Source of the DNA: Pseudomonadales bacterium
GTDB lineage: Bacteria; Pseudomonadota; Gammaproteobacteria; Pseudomonadales; Azotimanducaceae
Direction of reading: 5' to 3'
NCBI GenBank assembly: GCA_016779585.1
Contig: JADHNI010000018.1
Location: forward strand, 1 to 53,122
Length of the DNA stretch: 53,122 nucleotides
Of the stretch, positions 49,990 through 53,122 are shown piece by piece (within the stretch, counting starts at the first letter, position 1; each line of letters begins with the position of its first letter). Under the pieces are notes generated by a model, which made no database searches, had not been told where the DNA came from, and saw nothing but the letters and a program-made list of their open reading frames with translations. The position numbers and the translations under genes are program-made.

Positions 49990-50847
49990 TCAATACCTCG
50001 TCATACCCGGCGTGTCCGCGTAACCAAGGTAAGCGCATCGCCTGAAACCCAGATCCATATCCATCGCACTGGTTACGACAGTGTGGTCATCAAGAACCGA
50101 ATATTCGGGGAGCGAGCTGAGATTATCGCGCATCGTATCTGTCAGTGGCTTCTTCAACTCAATCTCGAACTGGTAAGGCACTGCAACGTCTTTTCTGATC
50201 GTAAGCTCGCCCGCCCTCGCAAGCGCCACTGCCTGTTCGGCGGCATCTCGAATCATGGGTCTCGCACGCTGGGGTGGGATGCAGTTTCCTGACTGGTGTG
50301 CCAGCGCCTGCTTCACAATCGCGGTGACCGCGTTCGGTGCAAAAGCGAGAACCTGCGCCGCGACCACCTGGTCACCACTGACCATGCCAACCGGGACACC
50401 CAACTCCCCGGCGCGGATAGAGAAAAAATCCGGTTCGCCGATCACTTCTCCATTGAGGAGTACGCGTTTAAACCAGCCATATGAAATGGTATGGGCCATG
50501 ATACCCGGGAAAGTGCCCGCACTTGCATGGTGACCTACCAGCAGCACAACTCCAGCATCTTCAGTGAGGCCTGCCATGGTGGTTGCGCCGGGGCGACCGG
50601 CGCCACGAATGACACTGCAGCGTGGATCAATCTCATCCATGACCAGCACGCAAAGATCTTCAACCCCATGGTTCTCTTCCACGACAACCTCTGACGCCCC
50701 TGCAGCGAATGCGCCATCAATTGCCGCATTGGTATCGGCGGTCATCAGTGAGCGATTACGGGGAAAATCGATACCTTGGCTGGCGACATCCATCCACCTG
50801 ACAAGTCCGGAAATACCTTCCATATCGACACTGATAAAGACCTTCAT
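49990..50847 (-). CDS. M55-family D-aminopeptidase (DppA-like)
   Basis: This zinc-dependent self-compartmentalising aminopeptidase of 285 residues releases D-amino acids from peptides. It has SVDMEGISG (Asp/Glu ligands), a His in VEENHGVEDL, GHHASAGT, and the Glu of NGEVIGEPD. The usual NDSHG is changed to ENHG here. It lacks a signal peptide, so it is cytosolic. It may recycle cell-wall peptides; the oligopeptide importer at 17-23 kb could supply them, but they are far apart. Its end is 18 bases from the convergent kinase gene. Confidence 0.9.
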   Translation of the reverse strand: MKVFISVDMEGISGLVRWMDVASQGIDFPRNRSLMTADTNAAIDGAFAAGASEVVVEENHGVEDLCVLVMDEIDPRCSVIRGAGRPGATTMAGLTEDAGVVLLVGHHASAGTFPGIMAHTISYGWFKRVLLNGEVIGEPDFFSIRAGELGVPVGMVSGDQVVAAQVLAFAPNAVTAIVKQALAHQSGNCIPPQRARPMIRDAAEQAVALARAGELTIRKDVAVPYQFEIELKKPLTDTMRDNLSSLPEYSVLDDHTVVTSAMDMDLGFRRCAYLGYADTPGMTRY

Positions 50848-50850
50848 GCT

Positions 50851-51120
50851 TCAGCTTCCATTAACCACTAGTCCAGTAGTGGGCAATGTACAAATTGCCT
50901 CAGCAAGGTTCCGGTCTTTTTCGGTGATCGTATTACCCGCGTCATGGGTCGTCAGGCGAACTGACACGCGGTTGTAAACATTTGACCACTCAGGATGATG
51001 CTGATGCTCTTCCGCCAGGCCTGCCACTTCTGTCATGAAAGCAAAGGCATCCACAAAATCTTTGAACTCGAGGTCCGCCACCAGGGCGTTGTTCACTTCT
51101 TTCCACGTTATTTCCGACAT
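50851..51120 (-). CDS. phhB: Pterin-4a-carbinolamine dehydratase
   Basis: PhhB recycles the pterin cofactor after phenylalanine hydroxylation. From ATG 51120 the protein has 89 residues, starts [20 protein letters not shown], and carries the active-site EEHQHHPEW and [13 protein letters not shown]. The start has GAGAGC upstream, and longer starts have no family support. No phenylalanine hydroxylase gene is in the window. It follows the M55 gene start by 3 bases on the same strand and could be in one transcript with it. Confidence 0.92.
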   Translation of the reverse strand: MSEITWKEVNNALVADLEFKDFVDAFAFMTEVAGLAEEHQHHPEWSNVYNRVSVRLTTHDAGNTITEKDRNLAEAICTLPTTGLVVNGS

Positions 51121-51150
51121 GTCGCTCTCATTATTAGCGCCTGTAATTCG

Positions 51151-51156
51151 TATAAT
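51151..51156 (+). promoter_or_regulatory. TATAAT -10 box, probable leaderless start
   Basis: A consensus -10 ends seven bases before ATG 51164, so the expected transcription start is the A of the ATG or one base before. No Shine-Dalgarno lies between. No good -35 was found. Confidence 0.5.
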
Positions 51157-51163
51157 AGTCGCC

Positions 51164-51496
51164 ATGCAACAAATACTCATCAACCTGAGGGAAATGGGTT
51201 TCCTTCGAAACCTGCTCCATGGAACAGCAGCGCTGTTCACCCTGCTGATGCCGTTTGCCACGGGGCCCAGCTATTCAGACAGCTGGAACCTGTTTTTCAG
51301 TGGCATCCTGCCAGCCACTGCACCCATCATTGTGATTGTCATTGGCCTCGACACCATGATGAGTTCCATATGGCGTTCAGACTCGGACGACGAGGAGCGC
51401 ATCCTGCAGCTGACAAGAGTGATCAGGGCCCACCAGTTTTTTGGTGGTGTCCTGTTATTCGCCTGGCTGGCTGTTTTCCTGCCGATCCTGCTTTAG
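51164..51496 (+). CDS. Small integral membrane protein (110 aa)
   Basis: ATG 51164 gives [20 protein letters not shown] with three predicted helices: about 20-38 ([12 protein letters not shown]), 48-66 ([15 protein letters not shown]) and 92-110 ([19 protein letters not shown]), the last reaching the C-terminus. A cytosolic charged loop ([15 protein letters not shown]) lies between. The family is not recognised. It is divergent from phhB and probably leaderless. No Shine-Dalgarno is visible. The function is unknown. Confidence 0.75.
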   Translation: MQQILINLREMGFLRNLLHGTAALFTLLMPFATGPSYSDSWNLFFSGILPATAPIIVIVIGLDTMMSSIWRSDSDDEERILQLTRVIRAHQFFGGVLLFAWLAVFLPILL

Positions 51497-51556
51497 CTAA
51501 CCCCACCACCCGGTCGTTGGAACGCGGCACTTTCAGGCAAACTTGCCCTCTATCGC

Positions 51557-51584
51557 CCTTAACCGACCCTTAAGCTGGCCTTAA
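51557..51584 (+). promoter_or_regulatory. Three 11-bp direct repeats CCTTAA (PhoB/OmpR-type box)
   Basis: CCTTAA occurs at 51557, 51568 and 51579, an exact 11-base period. This is the layout bound by tandem OmpR/PhoB-family response regulators. The last repeat is about 11 bases before a TATAGT -10 (51596-51601), where it would replace a -35, as in PhoB-activated promoters. The identity of the regulator is an inference. Confidence 0.6.
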
Positions 51585-51595
51585 CAATCGGAGCT

Positions 51596-51601
51596 TATAG
51601 T
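51596..51601 (+). promoter_or_regulatory. TATAGT -10 of second TonB receptor
   Basis: A close match to the -10 consensus, 44 bases before the receptor ATG and just downstream of the 11-bp repeats. No canonical -35, consistent with activator dependence. Confidence 0.45.
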
Positions 51602-51645
51602 GCAGCGTGTCAATTTGACGGCTACTTATTGTTTCGGGGGTTTCC

Positions 51646-53122
51646 ATGAATAAAGTTATCGCGCTTGTGGCGTTGATGCTGACATCATTCAACGTATTTG
51701 CAGCTGGTTCAATCGAAGGTCGTGTTGGAGACAAAGGAGAAAATGTCTTCCTGCAGGGTGCCATCGTTACGGTTGTAGAACTTAATCGGCAGACGAGCAC
51801 CAGTTCCAACGGCGCTTATCGGTTTGGCTCCATTCCAGCGGGCAGCTACACCGTTAGAGTAGACTACCTGGGTGCAGAAACCACCGAGATGAAGGTCAAC
51901 GTTCGTGACGACCAGATCGCATTACAGGACTTCAGGCTTTCCGTTCGAGGCGACCTGGTCGAGGAAGTCATTGTGTATGGCCAGGCTGCCGGAACGGCAA
52001 GCGCACTGAACCAGCAACGGTCAGCCGACTACGTCACCACCATCGTCTCTGCAGACGATATCGGGCAGTTTCCTGACCAGAACGTGGCAGAGGCCCTGCA
52101 ACGCCTGCCTGGTATTTTTGTTGAGCGAGACCAGGGTGAAGGCCGGTTCATTGGCATTCGCGGCATCTCACCAAACCTGAACAACACCAAAATCAACGGC
52201 CTGAACGTACCTGCGCCGGAAAGTGATCGTCGCTCTGTCGCGCTGGACGTTATTCCGAGTGAGCTGCTCGAAGGCCTGGAGGTCGCAAAGACCTTCACGC
52301 CAGATATGGATGGCGACGGCATCGGCGGTCATATCGACATCAAGAGCCTCTCGGCTTTTGACCGTGATGGTGCTTTCCTGAATATCGGTGCCGAAACCAG
52401 CTATACAGACCTGGATGAGGAGCACAGCCCCAAGGTAAACATCGCGGCAGGCAATGTGTTCAGCATTGGCGACGGCACCGACAATCTTGGTGTTGCCGCG
52501 ACCATCTCCTGGCAGGAACGTGACTTTGGCTCCGACAACGTTGAAACGGATGGCGGCTGGGACTTTCTTGAAACTGAAGCTGGTGACGAGTTCCTGGGCG
52601 CTGAAGAAATAGAGATGCGTGACTATGTCGTCACTCGCGAGCGCATGGGCTTCACCCTTAACCTGGACTACAAAGCGTCCGAAAACACCACGCTGTTCTT
52701 CCGTTCGCTGTACAGCGAGTTTTCCGATCAGGAATATCGCAACAGGAACCAGTTCAAATTCGACGATGGCGACGCTGTTGCAGGAACCGATTCAAGCGCC
52801 ACCTGGGAAGGTGCCACGCTCGAGAAAGACATGAAGGATCGCTACGAAGAACAGCAGATCCTGTCACTGCAGGTTGGCGGCACCACCTACTGGGATGCCT
52901 GGACATTTGACTACCTGCTGGGTCGTTCCGAGTCAGAAGAATCTGAACCCGATCGTCTCGATACCACCTTTGTCCTGGAAGGCATCGACATGGGCTACAC
53001 CAGCATCGGTGAACGTCCGGGACTGTTCGCTGACAGCATGGGCCTGGATGCCGGTAACTACGAGATGGATGAGATCGTCTATGCGGACAATCTCACTGAA
53101 GATGAAGAAACCGTTTTCAAGA
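51646..53122 (+). CDS. TonB-dependent receptor with carboxypeptidase-regulatory-like N-domain (3' end beyond window)
   Basis: The first 492 codons are visible; the rest lies beyond the edge. Order: signal peptide MNKVIALVALMLTSFNVFAAG; a CarboxypepD_reg-like beta domain (about 21-105, EGRVGDKGENVFLQGAIVTV, YRFGSIPAGSYTVRVDYLG); a TonB-box-like EEVIVYGQA; a plug (VSADDIGQFPDQNVAEALQ, GRFIGIRGISPNLNNTKING); then barrel strands. This matches TIGR01782-type receptors (Caulobacter type), often for carbohydrates or phosphorylated compounds. The ATG has GGGGG upstream. The 11-bp repeats before it suggest control by phosphate or another OmpR-type signal. Confidence 0.93.
   Translation, partial: MNKVIALVALMLTSFNVFAAGSIEGRVGDKGENVFLQGAIVTVVELNRQTSTSSNGAYRFGSIPAGSYTVRVDYLGAETTEMKVNVRDDQIALQDFRLSVRGDLVEEVIVYGQAAGTASALNQQRSADYVTTIVSADDIGQFPDQNVAEALQRLPGIFVERDQGEGRFIGIRGISPNLNNTKINGLNVPAPESDRRSVALDVIPSELLEGLEVAKTFTPDMDGDGIGGHIDIKSLSAFDRDGAFLNIGAETSYTDLDEEHSPKVNIAAGNVFSIGDGTDNLGVAATISWQERDFGSDNVETDGGWDFLETEAGDEFLGAEEIEMRDYVVTRERMGFTLNLDYKASENTTLFFRSLYSEFSDQEYRNRNQFKFDDGDAVAGTDSSATWEGATLEKDMKDRYEEQQILSLQVGGTTYWDAWTFDYLLGRSESEESEPDRLDTTFVLEGIDMGYTSIGERPGLFADSMGLDAGNYEMDEIVYADNLTEDEETVFK

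Overview
The window reads as a chromosomal stretch of a free-living, probably marine or aquatic, aerobic gammaproteobacterium. The evidence is gene content and order: the lnt-corC-ybeY-phoH-miaB block and the leuS-lptE-holA block are classic gammaproteobacterial arrangements. It also carries DUF1820, PhaR, SahR-type control of ahcY, two large TonB-dependent receptors and a two-component pair of the family usually linked to the proteobacterial dedicated sortase system. I cannot assign a genus from sequence alone. Coding density is high, many genes are coupled by ATGA overlaps, and I found no tRNA, rRNA, CRISPR array, prophage or transposase.

Layout. 1-5.6 kb: a secreted Ig-repeat lipoprotein (cut by the window edge), a tiny conserved-looking protein and a response regulator/histidine kinase pair. 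5.6-9.5 kb: a hypothetical gene with a structured 3' end, then sahR-ahcY (S-adenosylhomocysteine sensing and removal) and tesB. 9.5-12.8 kb: a gene with an in-frame TGA that fits a GrdB/PrdB-type selenoprotein, then a MoxR ATPase/VWA pair. 12.8-16.8 kb: a periplasmic protein gene framed by a 70-bp inverted repeat, then a TonB-dependent receptor. 17.3-23.2 kb: an oppABCDF-type peptide importer whose OppC carries an extra periplasmic domain. 23.2-26.7 kb (minus): NUDIX hydrolase, CobT-like and CobS-like proteins. 26.9-36.0 kb (minus): holA, lptE, leuS, lnt, corC, ybeY, phoH, miaB. At 36.0-36.1 kb there is a REP-like palindrome. 36.2-39.2 kb: DUF1820, folK, a zinc alcohol dehydrogenase with a free-standing biotinyl carrier domain, and an enoyl-CoA hydratase. 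39.2-43.7 kb (minus): a Gld-like ABC exporter operon. 43.9-46.5 kb: small protein, HAD phosphatase, phaR, DUF6489, SDR. 46.5-50.0 kb: two damaged genes, a TPR protein with a frameshift and a hybrid histidine kinase with an in-frame stop. 50.0-53.1 kb: M55 aminopeptidase, phhB, a small membrane protein and a second TonB-dependent receptor (cut by the edge) behind 11-bp direct repeats that resemble an OmpR/PhoB-family box.

The items most worth testing are: the probable selenoprotein; a possible 3'-UTR small RNA with two C-rich, anti-Shine-Dalgarno-like loops; the inverted repeat around the periplasmic gene; the sortase-type two-component pair with no sortase in view; the modified OppC; and two SahR-like operators inside the sahR reading frame next to a shared -10 box for two possibly leaderless divergent genes.
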